The position numbers and the translations under genes are program-made. Under the pieces are notes generated by a model. The model was not told where the DNA came from. It saw only the letters and a list, made by a program, of their open reading frames with translations, and did not search any database. From assembly GCA_030760725.1 (NCBI GenBank), contig JASWHV010000017.1, positions 6,736,959 to 6,800,958 of the forward strand: 64,000 nucleotides of DNA, read 5' to 3'. Shown here in pieces: positions 34,224-45,545 of this stretch. The stretch is from Neostapfia colusana. Its lineage: Eukaryota > Streptophyta > Magnoliopsida > Poales > Poaceae. The first letter of the stretch is position 1, and the number at the start of each line of letters is the position of its first letter.

Positions 34224-35479
34224 GCGTTCTCTTGTGTCGGGATGTGCAAGCCCAGCTCCGCCCTTTCGACCATCGCCCTCACATTGATTTCGGCACTACT
34301 AAGCATCTGAAACTGTAAACGAAAAATATAAATAATACGAATTATAAGAAAAGTTATGCAACTCTGAAAAGAGTAATACGAAACTTACCGCAACTAAAGT
34401 GTTACGATCTCTGTGTCGAGGGTAAGTGTCGGTAGCCGACGCGATGTGTGCCTCTGGCTCTGCTGGGACGTACGGTACTCGCGTACGTGTACGAGAGATG
34501 TACCAACGTAGGTACTTCTCATAGGACTCCGCGTTGAACGGGAACACATCCGCGATTGTGTCTTGAGATTCCTGTGCCCACTGTTGTACCCAAGTCTCCA
34601 TGCGAGGCCAAAAAACGGGCGTAGAGAAACCCTTTCGTGTGTGCTCGCGAGCAAAATATAATGTTACTCAACGATTTAGATGGTAATGTAAATGAACCAT
34701 AACTATGTAAACCTATTCCTAAAAGATTGATACCAAAATAGCATATCCAAATTATAAGAAATCCTATCGAAGCTACAAATGTAGAATTCGTACCCTTCCA
34801 ATTTGCATTTGTTCTACTATATAAATAAATTGTAAATATGGTTGAGGTAATAAATGCTCAAGTTTCCTTAGGATCCTAATTCCAATAGGATCCCCACGCC
34901 TCATTAGCCCATAATGCTCCACAAAGAATACCTTTAAAACTTATATAAGTTAAATATAAAAATAAAGGAAACTATTTACGTGTGTGCAGTAGGCGGAACT
35001 GGGAAGACCTGCTGTCGTCCGAATTGTCACATAACTCTATGAGGGGAGTACTCCTCCACATAGATGTTGTACACGAGAGCCTTTCATGTCTACCACACAT
35101 CCACATCTCTCATGCGCAACGACGACAAGCCAGTGGGTGCACGATGCTCCACAACCTCGTACGAAAACGGAGTCCATACGACGTCGTTGTCCGCTTGTAG
35201 GCAGCCAAACGACATCATATACTCCCGGTAACCCCTGTGCACCGTGTCGTCAGCCCAAGTACGTTGCAAAACAAAAAATATTATAACCAAACAAATAGAT
35301 ATGTTAAGAATGAGCATATATGTCTTACAAGTTAACATACACTGCGTCGAGTCCACGATGTGCACATTGTTGGCATGTCCTCCTCGGTGTTCCCGTACAA
35401 GGCGTCGCCGTAGGGGGTGACGTCCACCCAAGGCCGACCTATCGAGAACCGCTCGTACGTTCAGAAAATCAGCAACCAT
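34224..35479 (-). pseudogene. N-terminal part of plant-mobile-domain (PMD) protein, upstream of Copia insertion
   Basis: Minus-strand exons include 35279-35090 or nearby (WADDTVHRGYREYMMSFG ... WTPFSYEVVEHRAPTGLS), an exon ending at 34390 (WVQQWAQESQDTIADVFPF, YEKYLRWYISRTRTRV) with a GT donor, and an exon from about 34311 (FQMLSSAEINVRAMVERAELG) running into the Copia target duplication. The W-x-P...YLRWY pattern is typical of the plant mobile domain (MAIN/aminotransferase-like) carried by MULEs. The coding frame is cut by the retrotransposon at 34219-34223. Confidence 0.6.
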
Positions 35480-36568
35480 CTAGACACCCATAAATATCCA
35501 TTCCATTGGCTTAGATATTCTCCGATTTATAAAAGGGGGTTCTTATAGATCTACTCCACTTAAATTATAGTTAATTTGTTCATCTCCATAAAATATCTGA
35601 AATTCTACTTTGTTCAACATTCCTAGCATACATATATACGCAATTTAATAATTGCAAACATGGAATTGTAAATAAATGTAATATGAAAAAATAATAATAA
35701 CAAAAGATTGAAATACACATAATATAATATAAATTATGTTAGAAACTGATATGTATTAATATAGAATTATAAGTACAGAAATTAAAAATTGATATTTAAT
35801 GTACGATATATAAAAACTTAGCTATAATAGGGTTCTATGTAATAATGTTAAAAAATTAACACAAAGCTATATTTAAAACAGATTAAACATAAATTCAAAC
35901 TAATCAAAATTCTTAAATTCAAAATAAACTAAACCTAAAGGTCCCAAACTAAATTTTAACATAAAAGGCTGAAACTAATCTAAAATCCAAAATTATAACT
36001 AAAATTAACCTAAATGCTCGAAACTAAACCTATTCAAAATAAGTTAAAGTTTTTTTAAAAAATAAACTAATCTAAACATAATTTCAAACTAAGCTAAAAT
36101 CCTAAATACAAACTAAACTAGACTAAAATTAAAGGTCCGAAACTGAATCTTAGAAAGAAATTAAAAATATAAAGTAATCTAAACTCTAGGTTTCAACTAA
36201 ACTAAATCCTAATACTAAATACAAATTAAATTAAACACTAAAATCTAAAATAAAATCAAACTAAGTAAAACTAATATTTAAACCTAAATTATCTAAATGC
36301 ATAATTAATATAAGTAAATTTAAACATAACTATATTTAAAAGATTATACCTTCTAGTTTTTTCTTTTTTTTCTTTTCTTCTCTTCTTCTCTCCTCTCTTC
36401 TTGTTGGTGTGGGGAGGCAGCCCCCGGGCGGCTGTGTTATATAACACAACCTCTCGTGGACGACAAGACACGTGAGTCCAATGGGCCCGTGATTGTTGGT
36501 TAGACGTGGCTGCCACGTGGGCCGGTGTCGTCCACGGGGTGGACGACAGGATGTCCAGTGGACCACTG

Positions 36569-36634
36569 GTAAAAAAATTGCAGGTGTTATTAATAAAAAA
36601 TAATTTTTATACAGTGCTAAAAATAAAAAAATTC
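36569..36634 (-). repeat. Right terminal inverted repeat of the Mutator-like element
   Basis: Inverted partner of 16139-16206. Read on the minus strand it begins GAATTTTTTTATTTTTAGC and ends in TTTTTTTACC, like the left end. Confidence 0.75.
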
Positions 36635-37020
36635 ACATGCGGGTTCCAAGCCTGGGCTGAGGCCTGCGATTCTCTCGTGGACTTTACCCGCTTTTTCCAG
36701 GCCGGGCAAATTGTGTCGCCGTATGAAAGAATAGTGGCCCAATTAGCTGGGAAGCGTGATGACGGTGGCTTAAATGGATTTGCGCCATTTGCTGCAAATG
36801 GATCTCTGTCCTTGACCCATAAAGATTTGCTGCGACTTCCCCCTCAAACAGAACAACCAAAAGCAACCGCACCTACTGATGCTCCAGCATGGATCAGGAT
36901 TACCGACAGATCAGTATCGGTCAATGGCCACCCAACGTCATCCATCCAACGCAACCACATAAACCATCCGTACATACACGTATCCACAGGCAAGGCACGT
37001 ACACACGCCAGCGTCCCCCC
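36635..37020. other. Short interval between Mutator-like element and aspartic protease stop
   Basis: Presumed 3' UTR/downstream region of the minus-strand protease; nothing else seen. Confidence 0.4.
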
Positions 37021-38403
37021 TCACAACTTGGCGCACTGCACGGGCGCGAAGGAGAGCTTGTCGCCGGCGACGTCGTACACGAACTGGAAGTTCTGCTGCT
37101 GGAAGTTCCCGATGATGGACAGCCCCCTCGACGCCATCACCGTGAGGCACAGCGCGCCGGTCCCGGAGTCCAGCACCATGTAGTTCTCCGCCGGCAGGTC
37201 GAGGTCCGCGCCGCCGTCGAAGTGGAACGCCAGCTTCGGCACCTCCACCTGGTCCGCGCCCCCGGCGGGCGCCTGGAAGCACAGGTCCAGCCCGACCCCC
37301 GACCCGTCCGCCGCCGGAAGCGACATCTGCGCCGCGAACGCCTTCTTCAGCGCGCGGTAGCCCCGCACCTCCAGGTACGTGATGGAGGTGCCGGAGTCCA
37401 CGATCACGCCGCCCGTGCCGTCGTCCTGGATCGCGAACGCCGAGCTCGGGAGCGCGATGTGGGTGGACCCCACGGTGAGGCCCGTCAGGGTCACGTAGTA
37501 GAAGGACGGCTGGCTCGGGTTCTTCACCAGCGGGGTGGACTGCACCGGTGAGGTCGCCGCGCTCTCGGAGATGTCGGCGACGGAGCCCAGGAGGAGCGGG
37601 CTCTTGCTGCTGGTGTCGTCCAGGGAGGTGAGGCAGTAGGAGAACTTGTCGAGGCCGAGCTGGGAGACCAGCGACAGCGGCCCGCGGCCGAGGCCCACGA
37701 GCCCCGCGGCCTGCGAGAACCCGTCGCCCTCGTTCGCGTCGCCGCAGCCGAATGCCACGCCGGGGACGTCCTCCTTGCCCAGGGTGAAGGTCTCGGTGGC
37801 CAGCACGCCCTGCGTCGACGAGGAGTCGCCGTAGGTGTAGGTGTACCCGCACTCGGACGCCGACGTGCACGAGGAGGTGGGCAGGTCGCTGCAGAGGGAG
37901 CTCGAGCACGGCAGGGCCGCGTACGTGGACGACGACGACGGGTCGAACACCGGCGTGCTCTGGTTGAAGCACTCCACGCACGGCTTGCACTGCGTCCACA
38001 CCAGGTCGCTGCCGGTGTCCACGATGGCCGAGTACGCCAGCGCCGGCGTGCCGATGGCCAGGTCCATCAGGAACTCGCCGTTGCCCGCGTGGACCGGCAC
38101 CTGCAGGCCCCCGCCGGACGCGACGGCCTTGCTCACCACCGGCACGCCGGTGGCCCGCGCCACGAGCCTCGACATCCGGTGGCGGCTCCGTCGCGCGGCC
38201 CGCTGCAGCAGCTGCAGCCTCGAGTAGTTGCCGTGCGCGTCCACGTGCGTCAGGTGCACGCGCAGGCCCTTGAGGTGGGCCGGCGACGCGGCCAGGGCGC
38301 CGATGTCGTCGCAGCTGGCGGCCGAGATCACCATGGCAGCCACCAACAGTAGCAACCGTGCGCCCCCCATCATTCCTTCCCCTTGAACTTGGAAGTGCAA
38401 CAA
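37021..38403 (-). CDS. Nepenthesin-like aspartic protease, intronless
   Basis: Secreted or vacuolar-route pepsin-family (A1B) endopeptidase, 460 codons from 38403; MMGGARLLLLVAAMVISAASC at 38373 is the likelier start because it begins the signal peptide. Prosegment RVHLTHVDAHGNYSRLQLL, then GNGEFLMDLAIGTP, first catalytic motif IVDTGSDLVWTQC, Cys-rich nepenthesin insert (CKPCVECFNQ ... CSSSLC ... ASECGYTYTYGD), AAGLVGLGRGPLSLVSQLG, second catalytic motif VIVDSGTSITYLE, and the C-terminal IIGNFQQQNFQFVYDV. Both catalytic Asp triads are intact. Length and lack of introns fit the CDR1/nepenthesin group. Substrate is unknown. It contrasts with the altered relative at 13705-15193. Confidence 0.95.
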   Translation of the reverse strand: MLHFQVQGEGMMGGARLLLLVAAMVISAASCDDIGALAASPAHLKGLRVHLTHVDAHGNYSRLQLLQRAARRSRHRMSRLVARATGVPVVSKAVASGGGLQVPVHAGNGEFLMDLAIGTPALAYSAIVDTGSDLVWTQCKPCVECFNQSTPVFDPSSSSTYAALPCSSSLCSDLPTSSCTSASECGYTYTYGDSSSTQGVLATETFTLGKEDVPGVAFGCGDANEGDGFSQAAGLVGLGRGPLSLVSQLGLDKFSYCLTSLDDTSSKSPLLLGSVADISESAATSPVQSTPLVKNPSQPSFYYVTLTGLTVGSTHIALPSSAFAIQDDGTGGVIVDSGTSITYLEVRGYRALKKAFAAQMSLPAADGSGVGLDLCFQAPAGGADQVEVPKLAFHFDGGADLDLPAENYMVLDSGTGALCLTVMASRGLSIIGNFQQQNFQFVYDVAGDKLSFAPVQCAKL

Positions 38404-38461
38404 GAGGAGCTAGCTACTGAGATGTGCGAGCTAGTTCTTCTGCTGAACAGCAAAGGCCAGA

Positions 38462-38468
38462 ATTTATA
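38462..38468 (-). promoter_or_regulatory. Probable TATA box of the aspartic protease gene
   Basis: Minus strand ATATAAAT about 90 bp upstream of the preferred start codon, the usual spacing for a plant TATA box with a short leader. Confidence 0.5.
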
Positions 38469-38474
38469 TCCGTG

Positions 38475-40406
38475 ATCATGTATATGTAAATAACTACAAT
38501 TTGGTAGTTACTGTTAGGTTTGCTCAATCCAATGACCCTATGCACACGATCCTAATTTTATAAGAGGGAGAAGGGGAAAGAGAGATGACAAGGTAGGTGT
38601 GAATGGAAAGGTAGTGGGCAGCTCCAGCAGGCCAAGCGAAAATGGGTTACCGTGTTGGAGGAGAACGATCATCTGTGACGGCTGCTTTATACACCACTGC
38701 CAGCTTCTCCTTGGCGCTTGTTTGGTTCGTACTCGTTACCATTTTCCATGGCGGAGGCTGCGCACGTGGCCTTTTAGGTCCAAATGGTTGCGAACTTGAT
38801 GATGGCTGCATCTAAACGTTCCTAGCTGTTACTTAATTGCTCTCGTTAGTACAATAATTTTCATTTATTTTTAAATCAAAATTGTCTACCCTAATGATAA
38901 CAATTTAAAATAAAGAAAAAAGTAGCAGATTTTGCCTGTACGTGCTTTCTAGAAGCACGACACTATATCTTCCCAATTAATTTTCCATTTATAAATCCAT
39001 ACTGAATCACATCTGAAGTCTAGTGCTTTTACGAGGAAATCTCGGCACCATTTGGCCCCTTTTCAAGATGGAGGTGCTAGCTTAGGTAGCCAAAACATAC
39101 AGATGATGCCTGAGTTGGTGACCAACCGGCCGCCGGTCCGGTTGGGACTATACATACATACATTACTTGGCCCCCGGCCATGTCCTCCCAACACCGAGTG
39201 GCCTACCTGGGGTTTGTGTTCCCTTGCAAGTAACTCATGATTGGGATTTCCCCCTCGTCTGCGTGGATTCAGGTTGGCCTAGTGTTGACCAACGTCATAC
39301 GTACACCTCTTTCAAATCCTATAAAACCTTTTCGAAATTCAAATTGAATGTACCAAACAAACACAAACCAATAGGATAATCAAGGAAAAATATGATCCGC
39401 AAATTTAATGTCCGCAAATAAGACTTGTAAAAATGGGCTAGCGCACGAGAGGCTTACAATTACAATCATGGGTTTATGATGCCGGTGTCTGGTGGTTTGG
39501 TGAGCAATATGATCCGCTACTCTTTTTGAGAGGTGTCAATGGGTGTAGGTGAGAAAGCAACGGTTTACCAGCTCAGCACGTATAGCACCATCATCCAGGC
39601 TATTTTCTTGCGAGTGGCCCTTAAAATCTGTTACGTAGATCGGTGCCGTCCGTTTCGATGGGTCCCTATAGCTGGGCCAGGTGCCCAGCCAAATATGATT
39701 CAAGATACTGTGTCATGGTGGAATCTTATGACACACTACTGGATAACGGGAACTGTCACCGAGAAGACGTTATGATTTGCTGGGTACTCGAAAGAATTGT
39801 GCCACGAACTAGGAAATAGACCTCGATGAACGGAGCTTGACTGATGGTAACAGCCTAGCTTCCGCTACGTCTGCTTGTGGAAATTTGGTGTCCCTAAAAA
39901 CGTCCTAGTAAATTTTACACGAGCGATTTTATAAACTGTCGCATGCACAAAACATACAGAAGAAGCATAAAACCATCCAAGACCAAGGGAATCCTGTGCA
40001 CCTTTACTTGTTAAGCTCGAGCATTCTCTTTCCCCTTCTTTTTTTCTGGAAAAAAGGATAAACCATGAAAAGTAAAAAAAAACGACCTATTCTTTCAGAG
40101 CAACGCCACACCTATGTGCCTCCAACACCAGACAGACTCTCATTTGGTATTTCCTTCTGGGAAAATGAGGAAGAAAAACCCTAGAACCTCTTTTCAGCAG
40201 GGGGAAATGTTAGCTCTACTGACGAAACCTTCCCCACAGGTAGGTGGCTGGACGCATAAAGAAAGCAAAACCTCCTCATTTGCTATGCTAGACAATCACT
40301 TCCTGTCAGTTGACCGAGGAAGCTACCAAAACTCATCATGCAACTTAACGCCCACATGTTCTCAGCATGGTGACAACACGGTAACGTTGCTCCATAACTT
40401 CAGCGA
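38475..40406. other. Intergenic region
   Basis: No gene, RNA or clearly bounded repeat found. A short cactactggataacgg near 39735 recalls CACTA-element ends but has no partner I can find. Confidence 0.4.
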
Positions 40407-43400
40407 TCAGCCCCTGCACTCCTGAAGCTTCTGCTGCAGCCTCACGTTCTGGCTTACCTGCAAGATTGGCAGAAACCATAGAAAAAAATCACCACCACTT
40501 TCCGTGAACCAGCTTGACAGAACAATGAAGTAATGGTCATATCAATATGGATCAGTAGTATATTTAGTGTACTCCTGATCAACTAGGCTTGAAAAATATA
40601 ACTTACACAGTCAGCAATCTCTTCCTGTTTAAGAGGTGGAACTACTTCATTCTCATCCCAGCCAAGAGATCGCAGGAAAGCAAGCTCTTCAGGGCTTGGC
40701 TTGTCTTGAGCAAAATAGAATTCCTCCTCCCCTACCTCGGTGTGCTCGGACTCTTCAGCAGCATAGGCTTTCTTCTCCCCTGCTCCTGTGTCTTCAAGCT
40801 CTTGAGCAGGATATGACTCCTCCCCCTCAGTTGTACTTGTACCAAACAGCAACTTGGCTTCATTGTTAACGGAGTTGGACATCATGGAAACATTTACATA
40901 TGCAGGAATGCCTGGTAGGAGCTTCTTAGAAGCTACATCTTCTATGTCAGCAATTGCTGATGAAGAGTTGGTACCCCTGCTGTCGACAAGAATCCCCAGA
41001 GATCCCTCGTCTAAAACATCACGGGATTCTGAAGGCGCAACAGCTTCCTCGTTGTCGGATAAGTGTTGCTGAGATCCCTCACAAGAATTTGCTTCTTCAC
41101 AGGAACTACTCCCGCTTTCAACAAATTTGACTCCAGAATTATACAAGGGCATATCAAGACAAGAGTTTTGCTGGTCATCAATCAAGCTAGATGGAGACTC
41201 AATATCAGTACTTGAACCATTTACAGATTTGCTCCGCAACAATTCAAAGAATTTATGCTTCTCCTTTGCACTTGATTTTCTCTCACCAAATGAGCCTTGC
41301 AGTATATGCAAAGGAAGACCATTAGTGACAACCTTGAGCTTTTGATTAACAGGCTTCCTCATAGGTTCCATTGAGGAAGATGGACCGAGAACAGGGGTCA
41401 CAGGATTGCTCATGCTGTCTCTGGCAGTATTTGCAGTGCCATTATGTTCACGGCTAAGAATCTGAAGGCTCCCTGATTGAGATGGCTTTACAAGCTCAGA
41501 TTTGACTGGAGCACGAACAGAGCTGCTAGAAGGCTGTACTGACAGTTGTGGTGCAACCTTGATAGGAATGTTAGCCTCTCCAGCTCTTCCAACTTTGGGT
41601 TTCAACTTATCCAAAGAACCTGATGCCTGTGTAGTATTCTAAATTAGTTCAAACCAATATGCTACAAGTTCAGCACAAAAGAATGTAACTCAACAAATAT
41701 GCAAGACAAGCAACAAATGCAATCAGAGGAAGCGCATTCATCTAAAAGTTATATTATATGTGGGTTGGCAGAAATTACATGAACAAGTTCTTAAAAAATA
41801 TATAGACAGCCGCCATACACTGGGTAAAACATTAGCCATACTATCTATAAGAGATGGGATTGGTCTGACCATTAAGTGAGAGAATTGTGCTTATTAGGAG
41901 CACACATATTACCAAAAAATAATTAAAAGATACATTGTTGCAATACTCTTTAAATCAATGTATCTTGATAACCCAATGCCACAACTTTGGAAAAACTTTC
42001 TAGTCTCTAATTTAGAAATGATCTATGAAGCACAATCCTTGCAAATATTTTGGTACAACAACAACAAAGCCTTTGTCCAAAGCACATTAGGGTATGCTAG
42101 ATATGAGACCCAACAGAAACAAGGTACAACAGTGAAGTTAAATAAAGCATGTAGAAAAATATTCATATCTTAGATTTCAAAACAGAAAAATGAACTTAGT
42201 CCAATCCCACATGTAAGTCCTCAAAGAGTTCTCTAGTACATGGAAAATATCACGCATTTTATGTTCATAAATGACGAAAATAAAAGCATCTGTAAGCACT
42301 GCTAAGGTAATTGCAAATACTATTTCATTGGCAAGTTGAATGTTGCATAAAAGATCAGGCAATCATAATTCAAAAAATAAATTTCAGGAAAAAAACCAAC
42401 CTGAGTAAATAACCATTTTGAATATAATCAGTAATAGCAGAACTGCACAGATGTAGACATAATTGATCTTGATACAGCAACAACAACAAAGCCTTTAAAT
42501 TATAGGTGTAGCGTGAGGGTTCTTTTGTTGATCTTGAAGTGTGAGAGTTTTTTGGATTCAACTGTAGCTTTTCATTATACAACATAATAAATCCTGTTTG
42601 TAATGCTTCTACGGTCATTGGAAAACAAAACAACTATCAAACAAAAAGTATGAGACTAGAGAGCTGTTATGCACATCCACGTTAATCACACAAACAACAA
42701 AATGTAAGAAGTAATTAGCCAGAAGACGATAAATCAGGTACTCACAGAGATTTTGCTTGATGATGGCGTCAGAGGTCTTAGAATGCACTGCCTCATAGTA
42801 CGTTCTTCAATCTTCTGAGCATCAATTGATAACTGGATAAGAAAAGAGATTCACAGAAAAGGTCATAAAACTATAGTCATGAATAGAAATGCGGATGGGA
42901 AAGCATAAACATGTTTATTAACCACCTGAGGTGCTGTAGAAATCTTTAACGGTGATTGCATTACTGTTTCAGCCATGCTTAATGCACTTCCAGAGTTGGA
43001 CACTTCAGTTTGCTTACTTACGGCAGCAGGTGATGAAGATGAGGAAACAGAGTTAGTGATTGGATCGCCAAGTATAGGAACTTCAGCTAGCACTGAATTC
43101 CATCCGTCAGAAGTAGTGACCAATGGTATGCTCTGAATGGGAGTGCTAATTCCAGGAGATGGCACCCTGCCTATTTCTTGCTTTCCATTTTTGTCCTCTG
43201 AACCAAGGTGTGGGAATTCTCGCTCAAAAGAAATGCCTCTGGTAACCTTCTTAGATACATTATCATTTTCTAAACTCACTCCTGCCCTATTTGATATGCC
43301 CACCTTTGAACGAGTACGGTTCAGCCTGTCCTTTTCCGGCCTGCATGAACTAAACGATTCAAAGCCATCACGCAGAAGATCCTCTGGCTGAACCAACCTA

Positions 43401-45545
43401 CTACCCCGTTCGCGGAAATCTGGGTCCTTTTCTTGTCCCCTTTCCCTGTTGTGCCTTCCAAAACTGGCATAACCTCTTGATTTCCCTGCACCATCGCGAT
43501 CATTCCGCCCTAACGCACTTGAGCCTGGAACCCTCCGTGATGAGGATTGTTGGGAACTCCGATCACGATCACGTCCTAATGATCGGTTTCTTGATGAAGC
43601 ACCCCTGCCTTGATCATCTGATTCATTCAAGCAGTTAGCACATAAATAATAAAAAGGAATAAAAGATGCAAATTAGTAACAAGTTAACTATTCCCTCTGT
43701 TATTTTATTGATGACGTTGGGACACCCTATTTGGTTACTCTGAGCTACATTCGTGGATCTTATGTCATAATAAAGAAAATAGAGGGAGGCACGAATAATG
43801 CACAATTCATGCACAAAGCGTATAACTTAAAGTACTAAATCACTCAAAATGTATACACAATCCAGACCTGATGAAGAAGGCATAAAAACTAGGTAAGGGA
43901 AGCAAAAAAAATTCTATAAACTACATCAGAGCATTCCTTAAGAGCAAGAAAAAGAAGTTTCAGAAATATCAAAGCAATACTACTTTCTAATCAGCACAAC
44001 ACTACAAAATACCACTCTTTGGGTGCTAGGATAGCCTTCTGCAGCTCTACTTCTATCCGTTCATTGACACATCCAACATCTATGGTCAGACTGAAAGCTG
44101 GAAACTTTTAAAGGATCAGTGGAGCGACTCCATTCTAATCTGGCATGCCCTATTTGATGTAAACAAGCAATTCATGTGTACATGCATGTTTCACTGCATA
44201 ATGTAAATGAAGTTGCATGTCGATTATATAGTTTGCATTAGAGTGCGGTTTACAAAGTTGGTTGTGCCAGCTGTTTCTAGTTCTCGACTGCTCCGCAAAA
44301 GCAGTTGAGGCTATGCAGATCATAAAAGTATAGCAGAGATACGAATGAAGTTTATCATCCTAATAACTCACTACAAAATATAAACCATATCCAAGATACA
44401 AACAAAGATAAAACCCTAACAACTCCATGAGAAATTTTTCCTATAAAAGACCTCCAACGTCACTGCAGTCACGTTGTTACAGAACAATCTGAGGAACATT
44501 GGTTCCCCAGTAACCAAGCAAGGCTGATTTCCTAACCCTAACCGCTTTCTTCAGCAGTTACCGTGATCATGACAAATTTCTAGTGCAAAATACATAAGCA
44601 CTATTATTTGAATGCAATCTACTAGGGGCAGCCCGGTGCATGTAGCTCCCACTTGCGCAGGGTCCGGGGACACAGCCTTTCCCTACATTTCTGCAAGAGG
44701 CTGTTTCCAGGACTTGAACCTGTGATCTCATGGAGTCATGGTCACAAGGAAAAAAATTTATTGCTGCACCAGGGGCCCCCTTCATTTGCATGCAACCTAC
44801 TGCATTAAATAAATCATGCACACCATGCAAATATTGGAATGATATACCACATCACACTAAAAACTATGAATACAAGGAAGGAATATATTAATTTAGCATG
44901 AGCATTGTGACAGCGAATTCCTACCAGAGAACTGAAACAGCTTCTAACATGCAAAAATAAAAATTACCATTTCATGAAAATAAATTTAAGTCTTGACACG
45001 ACAAGTGTTTAAAAGTAGTCGCTGCCTAGGCACCCAGATGCTCCGGCCTAGAAACCATAGTGCGTCGACTCACCTGGCGACTCAACTGGCCACTATCCGC
45101 CCAGGTCGCCGCCGCCTCCCAGGCCGTACACCGCCCAGCCCGCCACCGCCTCCCTGACCTGCTGGGCGCCTAGGCGAGCGCCTCGGCGTCCAGGCGCCCA
45201 TTTAAAACACTAGATACGACAACGGCCACTGCACCACTATCCAACATCACTACAAACCTATCTGGAGTAGCTTATCATAAAAGCCACATCCCACGAGAAT
45301 TCTATCGGTAACGCTATACATTAAAAGTCCGTCGATAACGCTATACATTAAAAGTCCGTCGGTAACGCTATCCATTAGTAGTCTATCAGTAACGATATCT
45401 ATTAAAGTAGCACGGACCAATAGGTGACATGTATGGTGAGCTCACCTGCTCGAGCTGAAGTCACAGGCCGGACGGCTGTGGCAGCTACTGTACTTGGCCC
45501 CCGCAACAGCCATTCTGGCTTCAACGAGGGTTCGCCTCGCTCCAT
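40407..45545 (-). CDS. Serine-rich plant protein of unknown function, 5 exons
   Basis: Exons on the minus strand: 45446-45545, 42926-43617, 42746-42832, 40607-41626, 40407-40457; all junctions are GT-AG and phases agree (total 1950 bp, 649 aa). Starts MERGEPSLKPEWLLRGP. Exon 2 is rich in Arg/Ser/Asp (SSRNRSLGRDRDRSSQQSSS) with SFEREFPHLG. Exon 4 is Ser/Glu-rich with PLHILQGSFGER, KHKFFELLRSKS and the well-conserved-looking end SPEELAFLRSLGWDENE. The last 17 codons give NVRLQQKLQEC. No catalytic domain, signal peptide or membrane segment is visible, so it is probably nuclear or cytosolic and largely disordered. I recall similar unnamed proteins in other plants but know no function. An in-frame ATG 39 bp upstream (45584) would add 13 residues. 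Confidence 0.8.
41960..42130. repeat. SINE-like 3' segment (Au-type tail)
   Basis: Contains acaacaacaacaaagccttt followed by a cattagggtatgctagatatgag-like segment, a recurrent grass repeat also seen at 42475-42500 and 49015-49075. From memory it resembles the 3' part of Au SINEs. It lies in an intron of the serine-rich gene. Confidence 0.5.
42475..42500. repeat. Second short Au-like SINE tail
   Basis: agcaacaacaacaaagccttt, the same motif as at 42053, truncated. Confidence 0.45.
43690..43793. mobile_element. Degenerate Stowaway-like MITE in intron 1 of the serine-rich gene
   Basis: About 100 bp with ends attccctctgttattttatt and its inverted counterpart aaagaaaatagagggag, typical of Stowaway elements. 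No clean TA duplication could be fixed. Confidence 0.55.
44622..44785 (-). mobile_element. tRNA-derived SINE
   Basis: Read on the minus strand it has a pol III B box GGTTCAAGTCC (44709-44719 region), preceded by a tRNA-like head and followed by GAAACAGCCTCTTGCAG and a body ending GCACCGGGCTGCCCC. This is a familiar grass SINE body. It lies in intron 1 of the serine-rich gene. Confidence 0.7.
45005..45210. repeat. GC-rich fold-back repeat
   Basis: Ends gtgtttaaaa and tttaaaacac are inverted, and the interior is rich in gcctaggcg/cgcctaggc motifs. It is a MITE-like unit of about 206 bp. The sequence acgacaa occurs near both ends but not symmetrically, so the target duplication is unclear. Confidence 0.55.
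45305..45412. repeat. 27-bp tandem repeat, four units
   Basis: Units of the form tcggtaacgctatacattaa plus agtccg, the last two diverged. It lies 34 bp inside intron 1 from the first-exon donor of the serine-rich gene. Confidence 0.9.

Larger units (their letters stand above)
16139..36634. mobile_element. Mutator-like element carrying PMD and GRF-finger gene remnants, split by retrotransposons
   Basis: The two ends are inverted repeats of about 65-70 bp (16139-16206 and 36569-36634) sharing TATTTTTAGCACTGTA and TTTTTTACC. The 9-bp flanks gcgcgtggg and acatgcggg differ at four positions, all transitions, as expected of an old 9-bp target duplication. The interior without the Copia insertion (19433-34218 plus one target copy) is about 5.7 kb. 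It encodes, on the minus strand, parts of a plant-mobile-domain protein and a GRF-type zinc-finger protein. Plant MULEs are known to carry PMD genes. No transposase domain is seen, so the element would be non-autonomous or a decayed derivative. Confidence 0.7.

Noticed and set aside
36938..37999. 353-residue minus frame overlapping the canonical aspartic protease
   Set aside because: Out-of-frame shadow of the protease gene; Arg/His/Gly-rich with no motif.
39720..39780. CACTA transposon end (cactactggataacgg)
   Set aside because: No matching inverted end or 3-bp duplication found.
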